Origin: UBA1738 sp045538755
GTDB taxonomy: Bacteria > Bacillota > Clostridia > UBA1381
DNA: 64,000 nucleotides
Direction: 5' to 3'
Assembly (NCBI GenBank): GCA_045538755.1
Contig: JAZQEC010000005.1
Span: forward strand, 186,001 to 250,000
How positions within the stretch are numbered: the first letter of the stretch is position 1; every line of letters starts with the position of its first letter. The notes below the pieces were generated by a model. It made no database searches. It saw only the letters and a program-made list of their open reading frames with translations, and was not told the origin of the DNA. Shown here piece by piece: positions 15,369 to 24,521 of this stretch. The position numbers and the translations under genes were made by a program.

Positions 15369-17003
15369 ATGTTAAACAGTTTGGATATAAAAAATATAGC
15401 CTTGATTGAGCAGCTTAATATAGAAATCGGCGAAGGAATGACTGTCTTGACAGGTGAAACGGGTGCAGGAAAATCAATAATAATTGACGCCGTGAATTTG
15501 CTTTTAGGTGCAAGGACTAATAAAGGACTTGTGCGCTACGGAGCAGATAAAGCACGTGTTCAAGGTTTGTTTTCGGCGGATGAAACAGTTTGCGCGCTTT
15601 TGACTGAGCAGGGCATTGATGCAGATGACGGCGAGGTCATCGTAAGCCGTGAAATAACCGCCGATGGGAAAAATGTTTGCCGTATAAACGGAGTTATGAC
15701 TCCGCAAAGCGTGCTTCGTGATGTAGGTGCTTATCTTATTAATATACATGGTCAGCAAGATAATCAGGCGCTTTTAAATCCGCAGAGGCATATTGATTTT
15801 TTAGATAGCTATGCAAAAACGGACATTTCATCTTTTTCTGACCTGTATTTTAAAAGGAAAGAGGCTTTAAAGCAGATTGATGCCTTAACTCGTGACGAAC
15901 AGGAGAGGCTTAGTAGGATTGACCTTTTGCAGTATCAGGTGAATGAAATTGAAAATGCTGCCTTAAGAGAAGGCGAAAAGGCAGAACTTTCAGAACAAAA
16001 AATCATCATTGAAAATGCTGAAAAGATTGCTATGGCTGTCAGCGAGGCATACGGTATGCTTTACGAAGAAAATTCTGCTTACGATAGCATCAGCGTGGCG
16101 GTATCTGCGCTTGAACGTATTTCAGGGCTTGATACACGAATTGACGAAATGGTGTCAAAGATTTCGGAGATGCAGTATGTGATTGAGGACTGCGTACATG
16201 AGCTTAAGAACTTTTCGGACAATGTGGAATATGATGAAAATGTTCTAAATGATATTGAAGAAAGACTTGACCTAATTACAAAGCTTGAACGCAAGTACGG
16301 CGGAAGTGAAGAGGAAGTTTTAGAGTATTATAAAAAAGCATCGGAAGAACTTGAGCTGCTTGAAAATGCCGATGAAAAGGTTTCGGAGCTTAATGCACAG
16401 CTTGAAGAACTGGAAAGAAAAATAAAGAAGGAAGCGGCAGAGCTTACAAAGACCAGAACAGCGGCTGCCAAAACACTTCAAGCGGAAATTGAAAAATCAC
16501 TTTCGGAGCTTGATATGCCAAAAGTGAAGTTTGAAGTAATGATATCGTCAAACGAATACACGCAAAAAGGAGCGGACAATGTTGAATTTATGATTTGTCC
16601 GAACGTCGGCGAAAAATTGAAGCCGCTTGTAGAGATTGCTTCTGGTGGTGAGCTTTCAAGAGTTATGCTCGCTGTAAAGTCGATAATTGCAGACGGTGTT
16701 GATACATTGATTTTCGATGAGATTGATACAGGAGTTTCGGGTGTTGCGGCTAAGAAAATTGCGAAAAAGCTGTCAGTGCTCTCAGGTGAAAAACAGGTTA
16801 TTTGCATAAGTCATCAGCCACAGCTGGCGGCACAGGCGGACAACCACTATATGATTAAAAAACGTGAGGACGGCAAGCGAACAGTAACAGAAATTCGTCT
16901 TTTATCTCCTGATGAAAGAATTACCGAGCTTGCAAGAATAATAGACGGCGATAACATCACTCAAACGGCAATAAATCACGCAAAGGAAATGCTGGGACTA
17001 TGA
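15369..17003 (+). CDS. recN: DNA repair protein RecN
   Basis: A 544-residue SMC-like ATPase for double-strand-break repair. Walker A GETGAGKS is near the N-terminus, a long coiled coil fills the middle, and the C-terminus carries the signature SGGELSRVMLA and Walker B LIFDEIDTGVSG. It starts 3 bases after argR and overlaps the next gene by 4 bases, so the cluster is one operon. Confidence 0.95.
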   Translation: MLNSLDIKNIALIEQLNIEIGEGMTVLTGETGAGKSIIIDAVNLLLGARTNKGLVRYGADKARVQGLFSADETVCALLTEQGIDADDGEVIVSREITADGKNVCRINGVMTPQSVLRDVGAYLINIHGQQDNQALLNPQRHIDFLDSYAKTDISSFSDLYFKRKEALKQIDALTRDEQERLSRIDLLQYQVNEIENAALREGEKAELSEQKIIIENAEKIAMAVSEAYGMLYEENSAYDSISVAVSALERISGLDTRIDEMVSKISEMQYVIEDCVHELKNFSDNVEYDENVLNDIEERLDLITKLERKYGGSEEEVLEYYKKASEELELLENADEKVSELNAQLEELERKIKKEAAELTKTRTAAAKTLQAEIEKSLSELDMPKVKFEVMISSNEYTQKGADNVEFMICPNVGEKLKPLVEIASGGELSRVMLAVKSIIADGVDTLIFDEIDTGVSGVAAKKIAKKLSVLSGEKQVICISHQPQLAAQADNHYMIKKREDGKRTVTEIRLLSPDERITELARIIDGDNITQTAINHAKEMLGL

Positions 17004-17398
17004 GAGAAGAAGGATTTGTTAAATCTGTTTTAGGAAATACCTGTTATGTTATTATAAAGAGAAAAACTGCGTGCGGCGAAAACTGTGCAAACTGCAGTGC
17101 GGCTTGTGAAGCACGTGAGCAGGTGTGTGTGGCAGAAAATGTTTTGTGTGCAAAGGTTGGAGACAAAGTTTTAGTTGAAATGGACAGTGCTAAAGTCCTA
17201 AAATCAGCATTTTTGGTCTATATTTTGCCTATTTTAGTCTTTTTGACAGTCTTTATCGCTGCATCGGAAAATGGCATAAGTACTGCTATTTCTGCCATGT
17301 CTGCAATTTTGGGCGCAGGCGCAGTATTTCTGTGCGTAACTATCTATGCAAGGCGACATAAAAAAGAATATATGTCCAAGGTTGTGGAAATAATTTGA
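17000..17398 (+). CDS. SoxR-reducing/RseC family membrane protein
   Basis: A 132-residue RseC/MucC-type protein. A Cys-rich N-terminal segment (CGENCANCSAACEAREQVC) could hold a metal or redox centre, and two hydrophobic helices follow (about residues 68-88 and 92-115). Family members are linked to electron-transfer complexes that keep SoxR reduced, or to envelope stress control; the role here is unknown. Start overlaps recN (ATGA). Confidence 0.8.
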   Translation: MREEGFVKSVLGNTCYVIIKRKTACGENCANCSAACEAREQVCVAENVLCAKVGDKVLVEMDSAKVLKSAFLVYILPILVFLTVFIAASENGISTAISAMSAILGAGAVFLCVTIYARRHKKEYMSKVVEII

Positions 17399-17406
17399 AT
17401 TGACTC

Positions 17407-17435
17407 TTGAAATATATTAAATAATATGGTATAAT
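17407..17435 (+). promoter_or_regulatory. promoter of the small gene at 17469
   Basis: TTGAAA (17407-17412) and TATAAT (17430-17435), 17-base spacer, after the rseC-like stop. Confidence 0.6.
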
Positions 17436-17468
17436 TAATTATTAAAATTGGAGAAAGGATTGACTGAT

Positions 17469-17759
17469 ATGGCTGCTGTAAAGAAACCAAAGATTTTGAC
17501 ATATAAAGATAAGCCTGTTTACAGACAGGGGAATGTAATCTATTACGGAGACTTGTCCAAGAGATTGATACTTGTCCTTGAAATAGTAGAAACTGAAGAG
17601 AAAAACGGTGTTACTGTTTCAAAGAAAGTGAAATTTCATATTCAGGATAACACAGGCGAGCTTGGAAAGGGCGTAAACTACCGCTCAGGTGAAAGAGACA
17701 ACCTTTATAAGGCTTTTGACATCGGAGCATGGTGGCTTCAGGACGCATTAGACAGTTAA
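17469..17759 (+). CDS. conserved hypothetical small protein
   Basis: A 96-residue protein; the ATG at 17469 follows GAGAAAGG, while an in-frame ATG seven codons earlier lies within the ribosome site. The sequence predicts mostly beta strands (YKDKPVYRQGNVIYYGD, then LILVLEIVETEE) and a C-terminal WWLQDALD. It has its own promoter and terminator. I do not recognise a characterised family; no metal or nucleotide motif is visible. Confidence 0.7.
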   Translation: MAAVKKPKILTYKDKPVYRQGNVIYYGDLSKRLILVLEIVETEEKNGVTVSKKVKFHIQDNTGELGKGVNYRSGERDNLYKAFDIGAWWLQDALDS

Positions 17760-17761
17760 TG

Positions 17762-17797
17762 AAAAAGCAGATAACCACGGTTATCTGCTTTTTGGTT
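17762..17797. terminator. terminator after the gene at 17469
   Basis: A 14-base perfect stem (AAAAAGCAGATAAC with GTTATCTGCTTTTT) with T-runs on the plus strand. Confidence 0.85.
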
Positions 17798-17822
17798 GGT
17801 ACCTTTATGCATGGAAACAAAC

Positions 17823-17847
17823 AAAGTCCGTCAAATGACGGACTTTT
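17823..17847 (-). terminator. metK terminator
   Basis: AAAGTCCGTCA (17823-17833) pairs with TGACGGACTTT (17836-17846), followed on the minus strand by a T-rich tail. It lies 7 bases past the metK stop. Confidence 0.75.
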
Positions 17848-17853
17848 AAATGC

Positions 17854-19035
17854 CTATTTAATTGCTGCTTTTAATTCCTCAACCTTATTTGTTTTCTCCC
17901 AGTTTACGCCGAGGTCTTCACGTCCCATATGGCCGTAAGCTGAAAGCTGTTTGTAGATTGGCTTTCTAAGGTCAAGTTCTTTGATGATTGCATAAGGACG
18001 AAGATCGAAAACTTTGTTTACTGCATTTTCAATTACTTCCTCGTCGACAGTTCCTGTTCCAAAGGTGTCAATCATAACCGATACAGGACGTGCAACACCG
18101 ATTGCATAAGCAAGCTCAACCTCACATTTTTCGGCAAGACCTGCGGCTACAATATTTTTAGCAACCCATCTTGCAGCATAAGCGGCGCTTCGGTCAACCT
18201 TTGTTGGGTCTTTCCCTGAAAATGCTCCGCCGCCGTGACGTGCATATCCGCCATAGGTATCAACAATGATTTTTCTGCCTGTCAAACCGGAGTCGCCCTG
18301 CGGTCCGCCGACCACGAAGTTCCCTGTTGGGTTAACATAGTATTTTGTATTATTGGTTAAGAGGTCAGGTGAAACAGTTGTTTTTACAACTTCACGGATT
18401 AAATCCTCTCTAATTTGCTCTAAAGTAACATCAGGTGAATGCTGTGTGGAAATTACGATAGTGTCAACACCCACAGGCTTTCCGTCAACATATTCAACTG
18501 TTACCTGTGTCTTGCCGTCAGGACGTAGATATGGAAGAAGTCCTGATTTGCGAACATCTGTAAGCTTCTTTGCAAGCTTGTGTGCGAGAGAAATTGGGAG
18601 CGGCATAAGCTCAGGTGTTTCGTTGCAGGCATAGCCGAACATCATTCCTTGATCGCCTGCACCTGTTGAGTTACCGATATCGTCTTCGCCTGTTTTGTTT
18701 TCAAGGCCTTTATTTACACCCATTGCAATATCGGGTGACTGCTCATCGATAGAAGTCAAAACTGCGCAGGTATGTCCGTCGAAACCATATTTAGCACGGT
18801 CGTAGCCGATATCAAGCACTGCCTGACGTGCAACCTTTGGAAAATCTACATAACAGGTTGTGGAAATTTCGCCCATAATTGAAACAATACCTGTCGTACA
18901 GGTTGTCTCACAGGCAACACGTGCCATTGGGTCCTGTTTTAGAATTTCATCTAAAATTGCATCGGAAATGCAGTCACAAATCTTATCGGGATGCCCTTCT
19001 GTAACCGACTCCGATGTAAAAAGCATTCTTTTCAT
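17854..19035 (-). CDS. metK: S-adenosylmethionine synthetase
   Basis: A 393-residue MetK, making S-adenosylmethionine from methionine and ATP. The family signatures GHPDKI, GAGDQGMMFGYA and GGGAFSGKDPTKVDRSAAY are intact. It is monocistronic, with its own promoter and terminator. The 5' untranslated region is short and carries no SAM riboswitch that I can see. Confidence 0.97.
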   Translation of the reverse strand: MKRMLFTSESVTEGHPDKICDCISDAILDEILKQDPMARVACETTCTTGIVSIMGEISTTCYVDFPKVARQAVLDIGYDRAKYGFDGHTCAVLTSIDEQSPDIAMGVNKGLENKTGEDDIGNSTGAGDQGMMFGYACNETPELMPLPISLAHKLAKKLTDVRKSGLLPYLRPDGKTQVTVEYVDGKPVGVDTIVISTQHSPDVTLEQIREDLIREVVKTTVSPDLLTNNTKYYVNPTGNFVVGGPQGDSGLTGRKIIVDTYGGYARHGGGAFSGKDPTKVDRSAAYAARWVAKNIVAAGLAEKCEVELAYAIGVARPVSVMIDTFGTGTVDEEVIENAVNKVFDLRPYAIIKELDLRKPIYKQLSAYGHMGREDLGVNWEKTNKVEELKAAIK

Positions 19036-19093
19036 AGTTTTTCTCCTCTAATATATAATAGGTAATTTTCGACTTTGTTCTATATTATCATAT

Positions 19094-19122
19094 ATCATAC
19101 CACAAACTTTTACCTTTTTCAA
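19094..19122 (-). promoter_or_regulatory. metK promoter
   Basis: TTGAAA (19117-19122) and TATGAT (19094-19099) on the minus strand, 17-base spacer. Confidence 0.6.
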
Positions 19123-19160
19123 GCGGATTGACAAATTTGCGGAAAATATTTAATTTGGAC

Positions 19161-19189
19161 TTGAACAGCGAAAGAAAAAGTAGTAAAAT
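19161..19189 (+). promoter_or_regulatory. malic enzyme promoter
   Basis: TTGAAC (19161-19166) and TAAAAT (19184-19189) with a 17-base spacer; a second possible box pair (TTGACA at about 19128) lies just upstream. Confidence 0.55.
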
Positions 19190-19220
19190 ATGTAAGGAAA
19201 ACTATTTTAGGAGAATTATG

Positions 19221-20393
19221 ATGGATATAAAGGAAAAATCATTAAAGTTTCATTATGATATGAACGGAAAAATTGAAGTTACTTCAAGGGTTAAAATAAA
19301 AAATGGCGAAGACTTATCGATTGCATATACGCCCGGTGTGGCACAGCCGTGTCTTGAGATAAAGGATAATATAGACAAATCGTATGAGCTTACACGCAGA
19401 AAAAATCTTGTTGCGGTCATAACCGACGGAACTGCTGTTTTAGGGCTTGGAGATATTGGCCCTGAGGCTGGTATGCCGGTTATGGAAGGGAAGTGTGTTC
19501 TTTTTAAGGAGTTTGCTGATGTTGATGCGTTCCCGCTTTGTGTAAAAAGTAAGGACGTTGATGAAATTGTAAATACTATCTATAATATATCGGGAAGCTT
19601 TGGAGGAATTAACCTTGAGGATATTTCAGCTCCAAGGTGCTTTGAAATTGAAAGAAAGCTAAAGGAAAAATGCGATATACCGATTTTTCATGATGACCAG
19701 CACGGAACGGCGATTGTTGTTGCAGCGGCGCTTTTGAATGCATTAAAATTAGTAGGAAAAGATATTTCAAAAATAAAGTGTATTATAAACGGTGCAGGGT
19801 CGGCAGGAACAGCAATAGGTATACACCTTTTAAAACTAGGTGTAAAAAACCTGATAATGGTCGACAAATTCGGAATTATTGCCGACGGCATGGACGGACT
19901 TTCTGATGCTCACAAAGAGCTTGCAAAAATAACAAATCCTAAAAAGGTAACAGGAACACTTGCTGATGCAATGCAAGAGGCAGATGTGTTTATTGGTGTG
20001 TCAGCTCCGGGTGCTGTTACAAAAGATATGATAAGGTCAATGGCAAAAGACAGTATTGTATTCCCGATGGCAAATCCGACTCCTGAGATTTTTCCTGACG
20101 AGGCGCTTTTGGCAGGTGCGAGAGTTGTAGGAACGGGCAGAAGTGATTTTCCAAACCAGATTAACAATGTGCTTGCTTTCCCGGGGATATTCCGAGGCGC
20201 ACTTGATGTGCGTGCAAGTGATATTAACGAAGAAATGAAGATGGCGGCATCTTATGCGATTGCATCACTTGTTTCGGATAGCGAGCTTTGCGAAGAGTAC
20301 ATTATACCAAAGGCGTTTGATGAACGTGTCGGAAAAACTGTCGCAAAAGCGGTTTCTGATGCTGCAACAAAATCAGGAGTGGCAAGATTATAA
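19221..20393 (+). CDS. NAD(P)-dependent malic enzyme
   Basis: A 390-residue malic enzyme of the short bacterial type, converting malate to pyruvate and CO2 with reduction of NAD(P). Visible signatures are YTPGVAQPC, TDGTAVLGLGDIGPEAGMP, the metal-binding NLEDISAPRCFEIE, FHDDQHGTA and the Rossmann NGAGSAGTA. The ATG at 19221 has better spacing from AGGAG than the adjacent ATG three bases upstream. Cofactor preference cannot be set from sequence. Confidence 0.92.
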   Translation: MDIKEKSLKFHYDMNGKIEVTSRVKIKNGEDLSIAYTPGVAQPCLEIKDNIDKSYELTRRKNLVAVITDGTAVLGLGDIGPEAGMPVMEGKCVLFKEFADVDAFPLCVKSKDVDEIVNTIYNISGSFGGINLEDISAPRCFEIERKLKEKCDIPIFHDDQHGTAIVVAAALLNALKLVGKDISKIKCIINGAGSAGTAIGIHLLKLGVKNLIMVDKFGIIADGMDGLSDAHKELAKITNPKKVTGTLADAMQEADVFIGVSAPGAVTKDMIRSMAKDSIVFPMANPTPEIFPDEALLAGARVVGTGRSDFPNQINNVLAFPGIFRGALDVRASDINEEMKMAASYAIASLVSDSELCEEYIIPKAFDERVGKTVAKAVSDAATKSGVARL

Positions 20394-20400
20394 AATTAAA

Positions 20401-20456
20401 AGGCGGATTATGAGGAAAAATTTTTTGAAAAATCCTCTATTTATCCGCCTTTTGTA
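20401..20456 (+). terminator. malic enzyme terminator
   Basis: AGGCGGAT (20401-20408) pairs with ATCCGCCT (20443-20450) and an inner GAGGA/TCCTC stem; TTTT follows. Confidence 0.85.
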
Positions 20457-20539
20457 TTATGGTAAAAATGCACAAAAATATCAAATAAATTTCTGCAAAG
20501 TTTGTTAAAAATTTTTTATAACAAATTTTGCTGAAATGC

Positions 20540-20568
20540 TTGCAAAATTGGTATATTTGATATATAAT
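20540..20568 (+). promoter_or_regulatory. S10 operon promoter
   Basis: TTGCAA (20540-20545) and TATAAT (20563-20568) with a 17-base spacer, the only strong promoter before the ribosomal cluster. Confidence 0.75.
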
Positions 20569-20573
20569 AGTAG

Positions 20574-20880
20574 CGTTGTGACACTTGACAAACGATGAAG
20601 CGGGAGGTTGCGAACCGTATGAGTTCGGTTTTTCCGTGGAGAATGTCCGATTCATGAAACCGGGCGACAGGTCACGCTGCATAAAGTATAAGGCTTACAG
20701 GACAGTTATGCCCTGTAATAAGCTTGAGTTGTGTACTTTTGCGGCATGAAGCACCCCGGATGCCGATAGGGCAGTTCGGGTTTTATTTTGGGTGAAGAAG
20801 GAAACACCCGGCAATGTTGCAAAGCATTGCAGCTGTCGTGCAAGTGTTGAGCGTACAGGATACGCCCACAAGCCAATCAA
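20574..20880 (+). ncRNA. structured leader of the S10 ribosomal operon
   Basis: About 320 untranslated bases lie between the promoter and rpsJ. GCG-TT-GTGAC (20574-20582) can pair with GTCACGC (20671-20677), closing a domain that holds CGAAC/GTTCG (20611-20627). Further hairpins are CTTACAGG/CCTGTAATAAG (20694-20722), GGGTG/CACCC (20790-20809), GCAATG/CATTGC (20811-20830) and GCGTA/TACGC (20851-20865). No reading frame is convincing. S10-operon leaders that bind a ribosomal protein are known in bacteria and a clostridial S10 leader class has been proposed; whether this is that class needs a covariance search. Confidence 0.6.
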
Positions 20881-20900
20881 ATTTATAGGAGGGAAAAAAC

Positions 20901-21215
20901 ATGGCAGCAACTCAGAAAATCAGAATCAAGTTAAAGGCTTATGATCACGCAGTTCTCGACCAGTCAGCTGAAAAGATCGTTGAGATTGCAAAGAGAACAG
21001 GCGCTAAGGTTTCGGGTCCTATTCCGCTACCTACAGACAAGGAAGTTATCACAATCCTTCGTGCTGTGCATAAGTACAAAGATTCTCGTGAGCAGTTCGA
21101 AAGAAGAACTCACAAAAGACTTATTGATATCGTTGTTCCAGGTGCAAAAACTATGGAAGCGTTATTCAAAATCGACCTGCCTGCTGGCGTAGAATTCGAC
21201 GTAATTCAAAAATAA
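20901..21215 (+). CDS. rpsJ: 30S ribosomal protein S10
   Basis: A 104-residue S10 (QKIRIKLKAYDHAVLDQS, then a central GAKVSGPIPLPT loop). It is part of the head of the 30S subunit and also the NusE partner in antitermination. It is the first gene of the cluster, behind GGAGGG. Confidence 0.97.
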   Translation: MAATQKIRIKLKAYDHAVLDQSAEKIVEIAKRTGAKVSGPIPLPTDKEVITILRAVHKYKDSREQFERRTHKRLIDIVVPGAKTMEALFKIDLPAGVEFDVIQK

Positions 21216-21312
21216 GCAGGACTTTAAAGTGCAGTAGCCATTGGCTATGATGCAGGTCACGTTCCCGGCAGCTTTTACGGGAACCAATAACTGACAAGAA
21301 AGGATGAAAGAA

Positions 21313-21942
21313 ATGAAAAAAGCAATTTTAGGCACAAAGCTGGGTATGACTCAGATTTTTGCTGAAGACGGAAAGGTAATCCCTGTTACTGTTGTTAAGG
21401 CAGGTCCTTGCACAGTTGTTCAGTCAAAGACTGTTGAAACAGATGGTTACAATTCAGTTGTAGTAGGCTTCGGTGATGTAAAGGAAAAATCACTCAACAA
21501 GCCAATGAAGGGCATCTTTGCTAAGGCAAACGTTGCTTGCAAGAAGTATTTAAGAGAATTAAGACTGGAAGACACATCTGCTCTTTCTGTTGGCGATGAA
21601 ATCAAAGCAGACATCTTTGAAGCTGGTGAAAAGATTGACGTTTCAGGCATTTCAAAGGGTAAAGGCTTTGCAGGCCCTATGAAGAGATGGGGACTCCACA
21701 GAGGTCCTATGTCTCACGGTTCAGGCTACCACAGAGGTTCAGGTTCAATGGGAGCTTGTTCAAACCCTGGTAGAGTTATGAAGGGCAAGAAGCTTCCAGG
21801 ACATATGGGTGTTGTAAAAGTTACTGTTCAAAACCTTGAAATTGTTAAGGTTGATGCTGAAAACGAGCTAATCCTCGTTAAGGGTGCAATCCCAGGCAAC
21901 AAGGGCGGACTTGTTACAATTAGAAATAGTGTTAAAGCGTAA
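21313..21942 (+). CDS. rplC: 50S ribosomal protein L3
   Basis: A 209-residue L3 beginning MKKAILGTKLGMTQIF, with the conserved HRGPMSHGSGYHRGSGSMGA loop that reaches the peptidyl transferase centre. An ATG three codons earlier overlaps the ribosome site. The 88-base gap before it contains a GTTCCCG/CGGGAAC hairpin. Confidence 0.97.
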   Translation: MKKAILGTKLGMTQIFAEDGKVIPVTVVKAGPCTVVQSKTVETDGYNSVVVGFGDVKEKSLNKPMKGIFAKANVACKKYLRELRLEDTSALSVGDEIKADIFEAGEKIDVSGISKGKGFAGPMKRWGLHRGPMSHGSGYHRGSGSMGACSNPGRVMKGKKLPGHMGVVKVTVQNLEIVKVDAENELILVKGAIPGNKGGLVTIRNSVKA

Positions 21943-21968
21943 GGGAGTTCGGAAAGGAGGAATAGAAT

Positions 21969-22592
21969 ATGGCAAAAGTTGCTGTATATAACATGGAAGG
22001 CGTAAAAACTGGCTCTATGGAAGTTTCCGATAGCATTTTCTGCGCTGAAGTTAATAAATCAGTATTGCACACGGTAGTTACTAACTATCTCGCAAACCAG
22101 AGACAGGGCACACAGTCTACTAAAACCCGTACAGAAGTACGCGGCGGCGGTATCAAGCCTTGGAGACAGAAAGGCACAGGTCGTGCAAGACAGGGAAGTA
22201 TCCGCGCTCCACAATGGACAGGCGGTGGTGTGGCACTTGGACCTAAGCCTCGTGATTACAGATATAGTATCAATAAGAAGCTTAAGAAGATTGCACTTAA
22301 ATCTGCTTTGGCTGCGAAGTATGAAGCTTATGAAATTTATGTAGTTGAAGATTTGAAGATGGATGAAATCAAGACTGCTACAATAGCAAAAATGCTCAAG
22401 GGTATGGAAATTGACTCAAAAGCATTAATCGTTACAGCGAGCTGTGATGAAAACGTTTACAAGTCAGCAAGAAACATCAAGGGTGTTACACCTACTTATG
22501 TAGATGTATTAAACACTTACGAAGTTTTAAAGCACGACAAGTTCGTTATCTCAAAAGAAGCTGTGGCTAAAATTGAGGAGGTGCTCAGCTAA
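21969..22592 (+). CDS. rplD: 50S ribosomal protein L4
   Basis: A 207-residue L4 with the extended loop RGGGIKPWRQKGTGRARQGS, which lines the exit tunnel. L4 autoregulates the S10 operon in Escherichia coli; whether it does so here, through the long leader, is unknown. The stop overlaps the rplW start (TAATG). Confidence 0.96.
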   Translation: MAKVAVYNMEGVKTGSMEVSDSIFCAEVNKSVLHTVVTNYLANQRQGTQSTKTRTEVRGGGIKPWRQKGTGRARQGSIRAPQWTGGGVALGPKPRDYRYSINKKLKKIALKSALAAKYEAYEIYVVEDLKMDEIKTATIAKMLKGMEIDSKALIVTASCDENVYKSARNIKGVTPTYVDVLNTYEVLKHDKFVISKEAVAKIEEVLS

Positions 22593-22897
22593 TGAAATTC
22601 GCACACGATATTATCAGAAAGCCAATCATCTCTGAACGCAGTATGGAGGTTACATTCGACAGAGAAGGTAACGAAATCAAGAAGTACACATTCGAAGTAC
22701 CTACATCTGCTAATAAGATAGAGATTAAGAAAGCCGTAGAAGAAGTTTTCGGCGTTAAGGTTGCAGCTGTTAACACAATCAACGTTACAGGCAAGCTTAA
22801 GAGAATGGGCCGTTATGAAGGCAGAAGAGCTTCTTATAAAAAGGCTATCGTAACCCTGGCTAAGGGTTCAAAGACAATCGAGTTCTTTGAAATGTAA
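22592..22897 (+). CDS. rplW: 50S ribosomal protein L23
   Basis: A 101-residue L23 (IIRKPIISERSME, then KKAVEEVFGVKVAAVNT and GRYEGRRASYKKA). It sits at the tunnel exit and docks trigger factor and SRP. The start overlaps the rplD stop by one base, implying coupling. Confidence 0.96.
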   Translation: MKFAHDIIRKPIISERSMEVTFDREGNEIKKYTFEVPTSANKIEIKKAVEEVFGVKVAAVNTINVTGKLKRMGRYEGRRASYKKAIVTLAKGSKTIEFFEM

Positions 22898-22922
22898 TTA
22901 TAGATAATAGGAGGAAAGTATA

Positions 22923-23756
22923 ATGGCTATCAGAAGTTTTAAGCCTACCTCTCCTGCAAGAAGACACATGACAGTTTCTGACTTTGCTGAAATCACAAAG
23001 TTTGAGCCAGAACGTTCATTGTTAGCTTCAAAGAAAAAGAATGCAGGTAGAAACTCATATGGTAGAATTACTGTTCGTCACAGAGGCGGCGGTAACAGAA
23101 GAAAATACAGAATTATCGACTTCAAGAGACAGAAAGACGGAATGCCGGCAACAGTTATTGGTATCGAATACGATCCAAACCGTAGCGCTAATATCGCTCT
23201 TATTCAGTATGAAGACGGTACTAAGGCTTACATCATCGCTCCGCAAGGATTAACAGACGGGGACGTTGTTGTTTCAGGTGAAGGCGCAGATATCAAGCCG
23301 GGTAACGCATTATTCTTAAAGGATATTCCTGTTGGTACACTTATCCACAACATCGAGCTTTATCCTGGTAAGGGTGCACAGCTTGTTCGTTCTGCAGGTA
23401 CATCTGCACAGCTTATGGCTAAAGAAGGTAAGTATGCACAGGTTAGACTTCCTTCAGGCGAAGTTAGAATGGTTCGTCTTGAATGTAAGGCAACAATCGG
23501 TATGATCGGAAATCAGCAGCATGAAAACATCTCTATCGGTAAAGCTGGTAGAAAGCGTCACATGGGTTGGAGACCGACTGTACGAGGCGTTGTAATGAAC
23601 CCGAACGATCACCCACACGGCGGTGGTGAAGGTAAATCTCCTATCGGTCGTCCAGCACCGGTTACTCCTTGGGGTAAGCCAGCTCTTGGTCTTAAGACAA
23701 GAAAGCATAAGAATAAGACTGATAAGTTTATCGTTAAGAGAAGAAACGCTAAATAA
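22923..23756 (+). CDS. rplB: 50S ribosomal protein L2
   Basis: A 277-residue L2, one of the most conserved ribosomal proteins. The C-terminal GVVMNPNDHPHGGGEGKS motif with the near-catalytic His is intact, followed by GRPAPVTPWGKPALG. Ribosome site AGGAGG. Confidence 0.97.
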   Translation: MAIRSFKPTSPARRHMTVSDFAEITKFEPERSLLASKKKNAGRNSYGRITVRHRGGGNRRKYRIIDFKRQKDGMPATVIGIEYDPNRSANIALIQYEDGTKAYIIAPQGLTDGDVVVSGEGADIKPGNALFLKDIPVGTLIHNIELYPGKGAQLVRSAGTSAQLMAKEGKYAQVRLPSGEVRMVRLECKATIGMIGNQQHENISIGKAGRKRHMGWRPTVRGVVMNPNDHPHGGGEGKSPIGRPAPVTPWGKPALGLKTRKHKNKTDKFIVKRRNAK

Positions 23757-23773
23757 TAAAGGAGGAATTCATA

Positions 23774-24046
23774 ATGGGTAGATCACTAAAAAAAGGACCT
23801 TTCGTGGAAGAGCGTTTAATGAAGAGAATTGACGCAATGAACGCTGCTAACGAGAAAAAGGTTGTAAAGACCTGGTCAAGAGCTTCTACAATCTTCCCTG
23901 AGATGGTTGGACATACAATCGCTGTTCACGACGGCAGAAAGCATGTTCCTGTATTCATCAGCGAAGATATGGTTGGTCACAGATTGGGCGAATTTGCTCC
24001 TACAAGAACATTTAAGGGTCACGTTGGAGCTAAAACATCCAGATAA
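23774..24046 (+). CDS. rpsS: 30S ribosomal protein S19
   Basis: A 90-residue S19 (SLKKGPFVEERLMKRI, TWSRASTIFPEMVGHTIAVH, LGEFAPTRTFKGH). It forms the S13-S19 pair in the subunit head. A 118-base gap follows, holding a CGGTACGA/TCGTGCCG hairpin. Confidence 0.97.
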   Translation: MGRSLKKGPFVEERLMKRIDAMNAANEKKVVKTWSRASTIFPEMVGHTIAVHDGRKHVPVFISEDMVGHRLGEFAPTRTFKGHVGAKTSR

Positions 24047-24164
24047 TTAAAACAGTTTGAATAAATGCTCGGTACGAACTCCTCGTGCCGAACTATAAAC
24101 GAATATGTTTTATGAACTTATATTAAAAATATAAATCCTAAAACTTGAAAGGAGGATTCCATTT

Positions 24165-24500
24165 ATGGAAGCACGTGCTAGTGTAAAATATGCTCGTATA
24201 TCATCGAGAAAAGTTAAAATAGTTCTTGACCTAATAAGAGGTAAGGACGCAGGTTATGCAATGGGTATTCTTAAAAATACTCCAAAGGCAGCCAGTGAAA
24301 TTCTTGAAAAATTATTGAAGTCAGCTATGGCTAACGCAACAAACAACTTCGGTATGGACGTATCAAAGCTTTATGTTGCAGAATGCTATGCAACTCAGGG
24401 ACCAACTCTTAAGAGAGTTCAGCCAAGAGCTCAGGGTAGAGCATTCAGAATTTTGAAAAGAACAAGCCATATCACTTTAGTATTGAAAGAAAAAGAATAA
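24165..24500 (+). CDS. rplV: 50S ribosomal protein L22
   Basis: A 111-residue L22 (YARISSRKVKIVLDLIRGK) with the tunnel-reaching loop RVQPRAQGRAFRILKRTSH. Deletions in this loop give macrolide resistance elsewhere; here it looks wild-type. Confidence 0.97.
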   Translation: MEARASVKYARISSRKVKIVLDLIRGKDAGYAMGILKNTPKAASEILEKLLKSAMANATNNFGMDVSKLYVAECYATQGPTLKRVQPRAQGRAFRILKRTSHITLVLKEKE

Positions 24501-24521
24501 TCTAAGAAGGAGGTTAATCCT

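Noticed and set aside
19036..19130. SAM riboswitch before metK
   Set aside because: The untranslated region is too short and has no SAM-I-like stems or terminator.
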